DNA from: CAVVYJ01 sp963752495
Lineage (GTDB): Bacteria > Pseudomonadota > Gammaproteobacteria > Burkholderiales > Methylophilaceae
DNA: 64,000 bases
Direction: 5' to 3'
NCBI GenBank assembly: GCA_963752495.1
Contig: CAVVYJ010000003.1
Coordinates: forward strand, 297,226-361,225
Part shown: in pieces, positions 45,799 through 56,138 of the stretch
How positions within the stretch are numbered: position 1 is the first letter of the stretch
How the letters are laid out: every line of letters starts with the position of its first letter
Notes under the pieces: model-generated
The model's database searches: none
Told to the model about the DNA's origin: nothing
Seen by the model: only the letters and a program-made list of their open reading frames with translations
Translations under genes and position numbers: made by a program

Positions 45799-46873
45799 AT
45801 CCGTCAGGCGGGCGGGGTCGATCGCTCACGCCCTGGCGCTGCATCTCGTCCAGGATGGTCTGCCGCGTCTGCCGCAGCGTCGCCGTCACCGGGTTCCACG
45901 GGAAGGCGTTCAGGAACGCCAGCAGCCGGTCGGTGATGAAGTCCACCGCCTCCACCAGGAAGTGGCCACTGCCCATCGCGGGGTCGAGCACCGTGATATC
46001 GAACAGGTCGTCCACACGCTCGCGAACGTGAACGCCGTCTTTTCGGGTCATCGCCCTTCTGCCCCATCTTCTGGAACGCCTTCTGCGTTCCACCGCCTCA
46101 TGATAGCGCTTTTCTGCGCCTCGCGCAGCCGCGGTCGCAGCGCTTCACACTTGGCTTCCAGCACCGGTCCCACCGTCTGCTGGACGATGTACTTCACGAT
46201 GTAATCGGGCGTGTAGTAGCGAGCCCGTCGCCTTGCGCTCGTGCTTGTCGTTCTCCAGATACACAGCACCCTTTTGGGATGACGAACTGGTTCGTGCCGC
46301 GCCCCTGCCTGTCGGATTTGCATCTTGAGCTTTTTCTCCACCGCTTCCTTGTACGGCACGATCTCCTCGCCCTTCTTGCCCGCCACGATCGCCATCTTCT
46401 CGCGGCGCGACGCGCACCTTGAACTCCAGCAAGCCTTCATAGATCGAACCCAACTGCCGCACCCCCAGCGACTTGTAATCGATCATCGCCAGCGACTGGG
46501 TCTTCTCATCAATGTTGCGCGCCAACCTATCCAAACCCAACGCCAAATAACGATCGGGAATCTTGTGTGTGGATAAAAAACGTGCAGCTCGGACTTCCTC
46601 CGCTTCGGTCTCATCCACCTGAATCGGCGGCATACCGTCGAACGTCACGAACAATCCGCCGTTGTACATCGGCATATTCAGGTCTGCCTTGCCCTTGTCG
46701 ATCACAGCAAACAATTCACTCAGGCGGTCGTAGAAATCCGTCTCCGTGGCAGAGTACTTCTCCAAATTGGACTGTGCAAGATCAAAGATCTCGCCTGCTT
46801 TCTTCGCGATCTCTTGCTTCAGTCGGCTGAGCGAGACTTCCCAATACCCGCGTGCTTCCTTCACCGGTAACAA
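45599..46873 (-). pseudogene. Type IIG restriction-methylase, middle fragments with SAM motif
   Basis: Several frames together read, in order: SLSRLKQEIAKKAGEIFDLA, MYNGGLFVTFDG, LGSIYEGLLEFKV, YYTPDYIVKYIVQQTVGPVL, then FDITVLDPAMGSGHFLVEAV near 45,990 (SAM-binding motif I) and FPWNPVTATLRQTRQTILDEM. Frames change at about 46,420, 46,230, 46,090 and 45,830. The block from ~45.55 to ~46.45 kb is strikingly GC-rich compared with both sides of the same gene. Confidence 0.78.
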
Positions 46874-46991
46874 GTCACGCGACCTTCTGCGTAAAGAAGG
46901 AACAACAAACGATAGAGGAAGGTCAATGTGGCATGGAAGGTTTCATCCAAGTCCGCATCTGTTAACTCTGGGGCGGGCTTTCCCCAGTTCT

Positions 46992-48177
46992 TTATAAATC
47001 CTTCCGCAAAGTAAGGGGAACACATCCTTCAAAGATGTTCTCCTTCAATCGGTCTCCCAACGCCTTGGCATATGAAGCCAATTCGTTCAGAAGTGAATCA
47101 ACGAATGAACCCTGTTCATCCTTTTTGAAAGCATTTGCCCGGAAGAAAAGCCAGAAATAGCGGATTGCCTCATTAACGTCTGGACTGGCAATAGTCTCTT
47201 CCAGATCGATCTCGTAGTAGTTTGTAGCACGTGAATGTGCACGCGCCGAATACAAGCGCCAGGTCTTGCCATTGGTCACAATCGCCCAACCTGCCGATTT
47301 CGCATCCATACCGTCGAGAATGCTCACCACGGTCTGCGCGGGATTTTCCGTAGGCGTGCTCGTATCCCGTTTTTCGTCAGGCCCATCCAGAGTCCGGTCC
47401 CAGGAATAGACCAGGCACGGTACTCTTTCGCCCATGGAGGTCTTCAACCAATAATCAGGTTTTAAACTATCATCTTTTGAGTGTTTACCGGATTCCCATG
47501 TCCAATCAAGAATCTTGAAAACAGGCTCCAATAATCTCTTGCGGATCGTTTCTTCAGTTTGACTTGAATAATGTTTGGCGTGCTTCTGCCATCAAATTAC
47601 TAAGGAGCGATAGGCAGGGCGTGCGTCTTCTTTCCACTCGCTGCGCTGGGTTAAACGCTCGCTAAGATAATAATCTGAGAACAACGCCCGGTTATTGAAA
47701 AGCGGCTCGGACCATTCCGCCACACCATATGCGGAACGCAATTTGTCCCACTGATAGTCGACATCAACTTCCGTGAACGAAAAACGGCGCAGGACACGCA
47801 GGCTCACTCGGTCAGGATCTCTTCGCGTCGACACTTAAAATACGCGGACGCAAAATTGACTGCGGAGTGCTGATCCCATTCTGGCTGCTGGTGGGTGCCA
47901 TATGCTCCAGCAGAACAAAATCCAGCTGTTCATAGTCGGTTGTCGTTAAAACCAGCAGGAAGAGCCCTGCGCGGCTTCTGAACACTCGTGCCAGGTCCTG
48001 AGTCAACTTTACCGTTACATGCCTCATCTCGATGAGATAGACCTGCAATGCCCCTTGTTCGTGGTCCGCGATTTGCTCGATCCGCTTCACCTCCCGGACA
48101 AGTGCCTCCGGGAAGCCCATTGCTTCTGGCTTTTGGGTCAGGCGGGTATCGACATCATAGCCGAGCGCAGCGAACAT
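46992..48177 (-). pseudogene. Type IIG restriction-methylase, N-terminal nuclease fragments
   Basis: Three overlapping frames (48,177-47,812; 47,834-47,592; 47,531-46,992) read as the N-terminus of a large restriction-methylase. NALASMFAALGYDV opens it, followed by LEHMAPTSSQNG, FSFTEVDVDYQWDKLRSAYG and FNNRALFSDYYLSERL, then PCLVYSWDRTLDG and SAGWAIVTNGKTWRLYSARAHSRATNYYEIDLEE. The WAIVTNGKTWRLYS block is typical of the PD-(D/E)XK-bearing N-terminal region of such enzymes. A clear start codon is missing; the frame is open a little upstream of 48,177. Confidence 0.72.
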
Positions 48178-48364
48178 GCTGGCCAGAGCATTGGCATTTG
48201 AAATTTGTTGAATTTCAGGCTACTTAAGGTCGTAGTCGTATTGAAGCATCAGGAAACCGCCGAAGAGGGTAATTACTTAAAGTTTAGCACGAAAACTGAC
48301 TTGGAAAGGAAGGATTTGGTCTCAAACCTGTTCCATGCTTATTTCAATTGTCTAACAAACTGTG

Positions 48365-48386
48365 ACCTCCCCAGTTTAGGGGAGGT
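48365..48386. terminator. Hairpin in the divergent spacer
   Basis: ACCTCCCC AGTTTA GGGGAGGT: a perfect 8-bp GC-rich stem with a 6-base loop, just upstream of a promoter. Possibly a terminator or protein-binding operator; it lacks a T-run. The rest of the spacer 48,178-48,547 holds no gene. Confidence 0.4.
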
Positions 48387-48404
48387 GCTTGCGAGACTTT
48401 ATAC

Positions 48405-48432
48405 TTGACAGAAGCTAGAAAGAACATATAAT
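48405..48432 (+). promoter_or_regulatory. Near-consensus sigma-70 promoter
   Basis: TTGACA at 48,405-48,410 and TATAAT at 48,427-48,432 with a 16-base spacer: both hexamers are perfect. It faces the two small genes starting at 48,548, giving a leader of about 110 bases. Confidence 0.7.
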
Positions 48433-48547
48433 CGCCGCTCAGAACAGGTGTTCTAGAAAGGAGACTTGAACTGGCAGGAAGTTACATGTGGATACCATGT
48501 CGTAGTGTTTCGTGTTTTATTTCAAATTTTTATAGAGGAGATGTTCT

Positions 48548-48715
48548 ATGGAATTTTACCCTTATCTCCGCGGTCAGTATGTTCAATGCTTAGGTGCAGA
48601 AATGAACATACAGCTCACCCTCATCAGACATAAGAGAATTACTAAGACATATGATGATCGGTGTGCTGAAACTCACGAGGAATTCGAGATGTTATTCATC
48701 TCGGAATTCAAGTGA
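48548..48715 (+). CDS. Small hypothetical protein (first gene of a two-gene operon)
   Basis: A 55-residue frame, MEFYPYLRGQYVQCLGAEMN... to ...EFEMLFISEFK, with AGAGGAG upstream. No family recognised. The stop overlaps or touches the next ATG, so the pair is translationally coupled. A perfect promoter and a terminator bracket the two genes. Confidence 0.5.
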   Translation: MEFYPYLRGQYVQCLGAEMNIQLTLIRHKRITKTYDDRCAETHEEFEMLFISEFK

Positions 48716-48964
48716 ATGGAAAGCATCTACTTCCAATCTTGCCAGAAAGAAGAAAAAACTACCCCTCGCCAAAGTGGCAAGGCGCGCAGAAAAGCCCAAA
48801 AGTTCAGCCGAGTTGTTCGGAATTTTTGGAGATGGCGCTCGAAACATAAGAAAGTTGTGTTGTTGATCTTGTTTGGAATTGTCTTGTATGTAAGACCAGA
48901 CATAAAGGAGTTTTTAGTTGAAGAGAAGATAATCCAATTGTTACAATTAGTTCTCGGTTTGTAG
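48716..48964 (+). CDS. Small basic single-pass membrane protein
   Basis: An 82-residue protein: strongly basic N-terminal half (KEEKTTPRQSGKARRKAQKF, RVVRNFWRWRSKHKK), one membrane helix (VVLLILFGIVLYV), and a short amphipathic end (IKEFLVEEKIIQLLQLVLGL). Size and charge resemble small toxins or phage-type membrane peptides, but there is no sequence-level match I can name. Second gene of the promoter-terminator unit. Confidence 0.5.
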   Translation: MESIYFQSCQKEEKTTPRQSGKARRKAQKFSRVVRNFWRWRSKHKKVVLLILFGIVLYVRPDIKEFLVEEKIIQLLQLVLGL

Positions 48965-48970
48965 TGAACT

Positions 48971-49000
48971 AAAAAAGAGCCCTTGGGAAAGGCTCTTTTT
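48971..49000 (+). terminator. Rho-independent terminator of the small-protein operon
   Basis: AAAAAAGAGCC CTTGGGAAA GGCTCTTTTT: an extended perfect stem ending in a T-run, 7 bases after the stop of the membrane peptide. No gene is seen between here and 49,270. Confidence 0.9.
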
Positions 49001-49270
49001 ATTCGATAAACTGCAACACTATAGAACATTATTCATTCAATTTGCATTATAAGGCGATGCACAGATCAATTGTTGGAGGTTTGCTGACCAAAATCTTTTC
49101 ATAGTGCATACCTGTTTCTGATGTCAGGAACAAGGCAATCCTAAACTCGCTGAAAATGTCTAGATGCAACAATAGGTATGCTAAAAGTAGTTTTTGTCTT
49201 ATACTTTTATGTGGACCACCTATGAACTTGAGGTAGTAGGGTAGTGGAAGTATCGTAGAGAGGAGCTGTA

Positions 49271-50367
49271 ATGGCTTACTACATTGACCTGTTCTCACCC
49301 GAAACGTATGAAATTTTCTCAAAGTCTGGTCAAAGTACATCTGGTTTCCGATTGCGCCAAGAAGGCGCTGCGGTCCGTATCAAGATCGGTGATAAGCTAA
49401 TTTGTTATATGACAAAGCTCGGTCGGTGGATAGGGATTTTTGAAGTAACCAGTCCTTACTTCAAAGATAATACACCTCTCTTCTATAATAGTGATGATCC
49501 TTATATCATTCGTTTTCATGTAAAACCAATTGTATGGTTGCCAAAAGAAAAGAGTATTCCGATACATGATGATCGAGTTTGGAAGAAATTATCTTTCACG
49601 AAAAACGTAGATAAGAAGACTTCCGCATGGACGGGAAAAATTCGCGGCAGTCTAAACAGTCTCGACGAGGACGATGGTAATTTTTTGGAGCAATTGATTA
49701 TCTCCCAAGTAAATGGGAAAGACATTTTTGAGGGAAACGAACGCGAATATGTAAAGTATCTCAAACACAAAGTCCGTAGAGCCGAAGGGGAGATTGCCGT
49801 ATCAATTCCACAAGATGCGGACCATGAGGAAGAAGTAGTCCCTCGCTCAGAAGCAAGAGAGTTCATAGAATTGAGGCGTTATTAGCCCAAATTGGTGCTC
49901 AAATGGGGTTAAGATTTGGCTGCCTCGAAACGACAGGATCGCCGTTTTGTCAAAATGGAAGGCAGACGAAAATGACTTACTTGAAATTCTGCCATTAAAC
50001 TATGATGAAACAACAATAAAGACAATTGAACAAATAGATGTTTTGTGGCTAAGAAGGCGAGCTATTGTTCGAGCGTTTGAAGTTGAGCATACTACATCAA
50101 TTTATTCCGGTATCCTTCGTATGGCGGATTTGTTGGCTCTCCAACCAAATATGAATATCAAGCTGCACATTGTCGCTCCTTATGCCAGGCGGGATAAGGT
50201 TTTTCAGGAAATCCAACGGCCTGTATTCTCACTTTTGGATGAGGGCCCCTCTCTCGGAAAGATGCACATTCCTTTCTTACGATAGTATTTATGAAATCTC
50301 TGAGCTTAGACATGCTGAATATCTAAAGGAAGACGTCCTTGATAAATATGCAGAAGAGGCTGAATAA
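49271..50367 (+). pseudogene. EVE-domain protein with nuclease-like C-terminus (frameshifts)
   Basis: The first frame (to 49,885) is an EVE/PUA-like domain: YYIDLFSPETYEIFSKSGQS, GDKLICYMTKLGRWIGIFEV and YIIRFHVKPIVWLPKEKSIPI. Near 49,870 the frame changes and continues QIGAQMGLRIWLPRNDRIAV and IDVLWLRRRAIVRAFEVEHT, then TSIYSGILRMADLLALQPN, to a second shift near 50,250 and a stop at 50,367. The segment with FEVEHTTSIYSG has the strand-acid pattern of a PD-(D/E)XK-like nuclease. EVE domains read modified bases, so a modification-dependent restriction role is a fair inference. Confidence 0.72.
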
Positions 50368-50410
50368 CACAGGCGAATAACAGAATAGTTTCCGATGCCA
50401 GAAACGAACT

Positions 50411-51482
50411 ATGCCTCAATATCGATACGCCTATGACGAAAAAGGATCACTGATTGATATCACTCAGTTGCCTCAAGATCGTTCGGCATTAGGCGACTAC
50501 TATATTTGTATTGGTTGTGGGGAGCGCCTAATTCCGAAGACTAAAGCACAGAAGAAAGAGAAACACTTTGCGCATAAAGCTGAAAACGCAACCTGTACAA
50601 GGGAAACGTATCTTCACAAATTGGCCAAACAAACTTTTTTTGAAGTGTACTTGCACTGTCTTGGAAATGTTCAGCCTTTTATCATCGAATTAACACACCG
50701 CACGGCTGCTCCGTATTCAACGTGCTTCTTGGGCATGTTTGCTTAAAAGGCACGGTCAAACGGGAGCACGACTTAACCCAATATTATGATCAAATTCGGC
50801 TAGAACAAAGGGATGGGGAATTTGTTCCTGATGTAATCATATTCAATGGGAATGATGAGACTAAAAAGGTGTACGTCGAGATAGCCGTGACCCACTTTTT
50901 GTCAGAGAATAAGCATGGATCGGACAATAGAATTATTGAGATACCCATTGAGACTGAGAACGACGTAAATAAAATCCGAGTTCGAAAGCTGACAGAAGCA
51001 GACGCCTCCTTTGTGAATTTCACTGCCAAACCTGTACAGGTCACTCGTATCAAGGATTGCATTTGTGCGCCCTATAAGCATTATTGTTTATTTGTTTATA
51101 AAAGTGGAAAGAGTTTTATGGAACACGGTTCACTAAAGGAGATTGAAGCTAAACTTCATGAAATCTCTACTAGGATAATTTATTCTAAGGTCTTCCTGCC
51201 CCCTTTTCCGATTACTTTCTAGAGGGCGGCTTATTATTCGTCGAATTGTTGAAAGAAGCGTATCAACAGGGCGTTCCAATTAAGAATTGTTTTTTGTGTA
51301 GGTATGCAGCAGAGAACTCACTGCCAGGTTCATCGACACCGATATTCTGTAAATTTCTCAGAAAGTCGTATGGCTCAAATCAAGCGGCTGTCTGTAACTA
51401 TTACCGTACGCACCCAAAAGTTTACCAATTGGATAATCCCAGTCTCAGCTTGGTTCATAATTGCAGTCACCTACTAAATTAG
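50411..51482 (+). pseudogene. CoiA-like competence/nuclease protein (two frameshifts)
   Basis: Three frames chain together. The first is the N-terminal zinc-finger-like block IGCGERLIPKTKAQKKEKHF followed by AHKAENATCTRETYLHKLAK, typical of CoiA-like proteins. The second is the nuclease-like core FVPDVIIFNGNDETKKVYVE followed by IAVTH. The third is a C-terminal cysteine cluster NCFLCRYAAEN...IFCKFLRKSYG...CNYY. Shifts are near 50,725 and 51,215. CoiA relatives act with incoming DNA during transformation or as defence-island nucleases. It lies 45 bases after the EVE gene on the same strand. Confidence 0.7.
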
Positions 51483-51499
51483 CTAGAAATGGAGAAGTG

Positions 51500-52505
51500 A
51501 TGGCGAATGCAGAGCAATTGGAAATTCTGAAACAGGGCTTTGAAGTTTGGAATAAATGGCGAGAGAAAAACTCGCGTGTCAGAATTGACCTCAGAGATGG
51601 TTATTTGATTGGTGTTAATATTCGGTAAAGCCGACTTGAGTGGAGCCGACTTTTATCGAGCAATGCTTTATGATGCCAATCTGAATGAAGCTAATCTCAA
51701 TGGAGCTGATCTCCGGGAAGCCAATCTCACGGGGGCCGATCTGAGTGCAGTGGACCTCCGTGACGCCAATCTTAGCGCCGCCAACCTCTCTGGATGTCAC
51801 CTGATTGGAGCAAATCTCAGCAAAGCTGTTTTCCATAGTGCTGATCTCACTAGCGCTTATCTTAGCGAGGCTACTCACTGGGGCTTATTTGGATGAGGCC
51901 AATTTCAGTAAGGCCGATTTAAGAGGAGCTAATCTCGAGAAAGCTCTTCTTGAGAATGCCGACCTTGGAGAGGCTAACTTGGACCAAGCAAATCTGCGTG
52001 GCGCCAATCTCAGTAATGCACAGCTCTTTGAAGCCAGCCTCATTGGAGCACAACTTAGCCAGGCTAATCTTTTTGGCGCCGATCTCATGTCGGCGGATCT
52101 AAGCGGAGCTGATTTGACAGGTGCGGCGCTTGCTAGAGCTACTCTGGTAAATACAAAGGTTGATAAGGCAAAGGTTTCAGGAAGTTGGGTATACGCCGTG
52201 AATGTTTGGGATTTAGAGGCGAATTTGATGAACAGAGAGATTTGATTATTACGCATAAAGGACAGCCGATAATCACAGTCGACAACATCAAAGTAGCTCA
52301 ATTTATCTACTTAATTTTGAACAATGAGGATATTCGAGGAGTTATCAACACGCTTACCTCTAAATCAGTGTTGATACTTGCCGTTTTGCTATTCCCGAGC
52401 GCAAAGCCATATTAGATGCATTGAGAAACAAACTGCGCGAATACGATCTTTTACCGATTGTCTTCGATTTCGACCGACCTACTGATAAGGATTTCACAGC
52501 TTCAG
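51500..52505 (+). pseudogene. Pentapeptide-repeat protein with C-terminal TIR-like region, truncated
   Basis: From ATG 51,500 (MANAEQLEILKQGFEVWNKW), then long runs of A(D/N)Lxx repeats: ADLSGADFYRAML, ANLNGADLREANLTGADLSA and so on to ~52,190, with frameshifts near 51,627, 51,890 and 52,210. After the helix the frame reads ITHKGQPIITVDNIKVAQFIYLILNN and then ERKAILDALRNKLREYDLLP and IVFDFDRPTDKDFT. That end resembles the TIR-like domain often fused to pentapeptide repeats. It is cut at ~52,505, where DUF499 sequence begins. Confidence 0.75.
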
Positions 52506-52520
52506 TGTTCCAGCGATTCA
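52490..52520. other. Second junction: pentapeptide protein to DUF499 gene
   Basis: The pentapeptide-repeat protein stops mid-domain (DRPTDKDFT), and about 30 bases later the Walker A motif of a DUF499 ATPase appears without its N-terminal part. Base composition rises in GC at the same place. No insertion sequence or direct repeat is visible at the join. Confidence 0.65.
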
Positions 52521-55513
52521 CCGGTTGGAAACAGCCTTCGGCGGCGGAAAGACTCATACGTTGATCGCGTGTACCCACATCGCATTCAAGGGTCGGGAGT
52601 TCCAAGACGTGACGGCGGATCTGATTGATCCTAGCTTTTCCTGAGCCGGGATAGTGTAGCGGTTGTCGGGGTTGCAGGCGATGAAATATCCGGTACATAA
52701 GCCCCAGGGTGAGGCCTTAGTTCCATATACGCTATGGGGTGAGATAGCGTATCAGATCGGCAGGGAAGAACTGCGCCAAGGTCGAGGCCGAAGCAATCGT
52801 CGCTTTGCGGCGCCGGGCCGGATATATTTCCGAAAAGGTATTCGGTGGACGTAAAGTGCTCATCATGTTGGATGAATTGGCCCAGTATGCAGACTAGTCT
52901 CGAAACGGCGGCACGCCCGACGGGGCTAGTCCAGCTCGGTGCGTTCCTCATGAGCTTACACGGTTATCCCGCAACAATCCGGGAATAGCTATAGTGCTCA
53001 CTTTGGCGAGTGCCTCGGATGCATTTTCTCGCCAGACGGAGCGTCTAGCCCAGCTCATCGGCCAGGTGCACGGTGAAGATGTCGGGGGAAGATGACGCCC
53101 TCAGTATCAGGTGAATACGCCGTACAAAGCGTAGCGAGCGTCGTGGCTAGCGATGCAGTACAAGTCATTCCCGTACACGGAATGGAGATCGCGTCAGTGC
53201 TCGCCAAACGTTTGTTTGTCTCCATCGACACGGAAGTGGCAGCGGAGGACAACGACGGACGCCTATATGGAGATGTACCGGCGGAACTCGGAGGCTTATG
53301 CCCGATGCAGCCGTCGTCGGAGGAGTTTCGGGAACGAATCGATCGCCAACTATCCCTTTCACCCGACCTTAGTGGATTTTTTGAACCATAAGCTTGCCGT
53401 TGCTGAGAATTTCCAGGGAACACGCCGGCGTGTTCCGCGTGCATCGCCTTGGCGGTGCGAAGCTTGTGGGAGAAAGGGCAGCGCTGTGCCCTATGATTCA
53501 TGCGTGTCACTTCGACTTGCGGTCGGATCGGGTGGTCAACGAGATCTCGGTCGGACAGGCAGTTCGGACTTGATCTTTGTCTTAACGCAGATGTCGGCAG
53601 TGTGGACACTGGCAGATCTCGAGGGCGGCCAGAGCAATCCGGAGGTCGCGGATGAGCGGAACCCTCATCCCGAAGGCTATCCGATACACGAATATGCGTG
53701 GAAAACGGTGTTCCTCCACAGTTTGGTCGGCCGGTCCGAAGGGTCGGAGTCGAACATTTTCGGGTTGACCGAGTAGGAGGCGCTGTTTAGCATGTTTCCT
53801 TTCCTGGTATGACTCCACCTCAAGTTCTGAACTGCCCTTAAAGGAAATCTCCTACAGCGCATATTATCTCCGGCTACGATCAAGGCAAGTACTTCGCAAG
53901 TGAAGAGCCGTCGATCAACAGCGTTTTGGCTCGCATTCGTCGTTCGGTAAGTACCGATGAGATTCGGGAAGCTACTTGGAACGACTGCGAGAAAGTGGTC
54001 ATCTCCGACAGGGAGCACGCATTCCACGTTGAACACGATGTCTCGGCTCCTGAATATATGCCCGGACAATACGCGGAACAAGCCGGTGTTGGGCGTCGTT
54101 CCTCAATGCCGAGAGTATTGATGTGGAAGCCATGATAACTACCGCGGGAAATGAACCGGCCGCGGTAGCAGCAGAACTTGGTGATTCTGTCGGTGCCGGA
54201 AACGGTGTCGGTAAAAGGTGATGCCGAACAGGTTCAAATGCTCACGGAGTATCCGATCCGAGCGCTTGAGGCAAAGCAGCGACTGGAGGGAGTAGCTCGG
54301 CAGGTACGGGCCCTGCGGCTGCTTGCCGCGAACCCCAGCGTTACGGCGTCAATCCTGCACACCTTGACACACCGGACTTCAAGGAACGCAGCAGCGAACG
54401 AGAGAATGCGTTGCTTACGGAGGTCGCCGGAGTATACACTCGCTTTTTCTATCCTTCCGCACAGGGCCGTATAGTCCGGCGCGATATACGAACGGCAGGC
54501 GGCGAAGGCGGGACTCCCTTCTTCGAGCAAATTCGTGCCGCGCTCGATTGAAGAAGGCGAACTGCTCACGAGTGAAAACACGACCCACGCTGATCTTTTG
54601 AACATGCAGCAGCTTCTGTTTCAAAATGGTGATGTGATAAGCTTAGAGCAGGCTCTGAACAACTTCCTTATGCTTGCGCAGCTGGCCGATGTTGGAGAGC
54701 CACGGACGTGCTCGAGCAGATTGTGCGTGCCGGGGTACAGAAGGGCGGTTGGTGTGTTTAAGATGGGAGAAGGACGGCGCACGGCCGGACGAGTTCTACC
54801 ACCAGCAAAACGAGGTGCCGATGAGTGTCTCGCTGCTGCACGGAGGCTACTCGTTGGTTACGGTGCAGGGGGCAAAGCAGCGGGGGTGGACGGAGCCCGA
54901 GCGTCCCACCGTCGATGTCAGGCGCTATCTACTCGACTACATGGAAAAAAACCAGAGAGGCGCGAATAAGTGAACTCTCCTCGGCGTTAATCGAGCAGGA
55001 TGAGAACATTACACCGAGGATGTCCAGGAAGCGCGCAGGCGAAACTGATACGTGATTCCCGTCTTATGAGCTATCGAGGGGGACTCCGGGCACCGAGGAC
55101 AAGCCGGACCTGCTGTATAGCGCAGAGCGTTCATGTACGCACCGGATGTTGACGACGTGCTCGTCCTTCCGAAGGTAGCGGAGGAAAAAGGTTGGATTGA
55201 CGAAGACCGTGGCTTAGATATCAGCGGTGCCGAGGCCGTGGAGCGGCTCCCGGGTCTCGTTCACCGGTTGGGCAGCATGTATACCCGAGGGCACACCATT
55301 CAGGCGTTAGGTCTTGATGAGATTATACTTCCAGACGGCGGCATGCTCACCGTGCGTTTGGAGGATGTGACCCCCGAGTCGATGAAAGCGCTCGGTGAGC
55401 TGTTTGAGGTGCTCGGCACCGTGCTGCAGTTTGCAGAGCTACGGGATGCTTATATCCAGATCGCCGATGCCGATGACAACTGCCCGCTCGTTCAGGAACT
55501 CAAGAAGGAATAA
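52505..55513 (+). pseudogene. DUF499 family ATPase, 5' truncated and many frameshifts
   Basis: Walker A FGGGKTHTLIA at 52,537-52,569 is the DUF499 signature (PFGGGKTH). In changing frames follow SLDVPYTLWGEIAYQIG-like text, Walker B KVLIMLDELAQYA near 52,850, QLGAFLMSLHGYP, VLTLASASDAFSRQTERLAQ, FHPTLVDFLNHKLAV, FRVHRLGGAKLVGERAAL, and a long C-terminal part to the stop at 55,513 (an intact last stretch from 55,133). At least eight frame changes are needed. DUF499 ATPases occur in anti-phage loci with DUF1156 methylases and helicases. First gene of the five-gene cluster. Confidence 0.8.
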
Positions 55514-55529
55514 GATCGCGAGGCGAGGA

Positions 55530-56122
55530 ATGAGCGAACAGGAAAAGCAGTTACAGGACCTTTACAAAAGCGCCTTCGCCCGCTGGTTGCTGAGGCGCCG
55601 TGGGTCTTCCGCGTTACGGAGCAAAAGGAAAGCCGGTTCCGGTGGTAATCGTCAAGGAACGCCGGCACGTCGAAAGACCGTCGGAAGATAAGGCGGACGG
55701 ATCTCAACCGAAGTGCTGCGTGATGCCGGGCTCATCTATGGCGCCTCCCTGAGGAGGTGCCTCCCTGTCATTCGGTCGATCGTGGACGGGTGTGCGAAGA
55801 TGCCGGGGTTCCCCTTGAGCTCCAGCGGTTCTTCGCTAACGGACGCATTGCTTTTCGCGGCAATCTGCCCTTAGACAATGAAGCCGGGCCCAAATTGGCT
55901 TTGATCTTCAAATTGCAAGAACGTATGTCAGACTTAGACCGCGTGGAGCTTATAGCTCGGCGTGTCGAACGCTTTACCCGGGAAGAAGCCCATTACTGGT
56001 TGACCGCCTAGCAATTTAGCCCGGAGGCGAATCGCTGGGCCCAGGCAGGCATGCGCATCATGTTAGGCGGACAACCAGGCGACAAGGCAGTCACCGAAAT
56101 GCTCGAGAAGCTGCGGCATTGA
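55530..56122 (+). pseudogene. Small protein between DUF499 and DUF1156 genes (frameshifts)
   Basis: Starts MSEQEKQLQDLYKSAFARWL at 55,530 with GGCGAGGA upstream. After a frame change it reads APWVFRVTEQKESRFPVVIV, and then VPLELQRFFANGRIAFRGNLP, LIFKLQERMSDLDRVELIARR and TEMLEKLRH, stopping at 56,122. About 195 residues when joined. A protein of this size and position is usual in DUF499-DUF1156 operons, but I cannot name its family with confidence. Confidence 0.55.
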
Positions 56123-56138
56123 AGGAGAGAGTGAATCA

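Noticed and set aside
40869..48177. BREX system
   Set aside because: The methylase and ATPase recall PglX and BrxC, but no PglZ, BrxA, BrxB or BrxL gene is present, and the ATPase is much shorter than BrxC.
53055..54081. Minus-strand open frames of 130-180 codons
   Set aside because: They are antisense to DUF499 pieces with Walker motifs and family text on the plus strand, and reflect the GC-rich composition.
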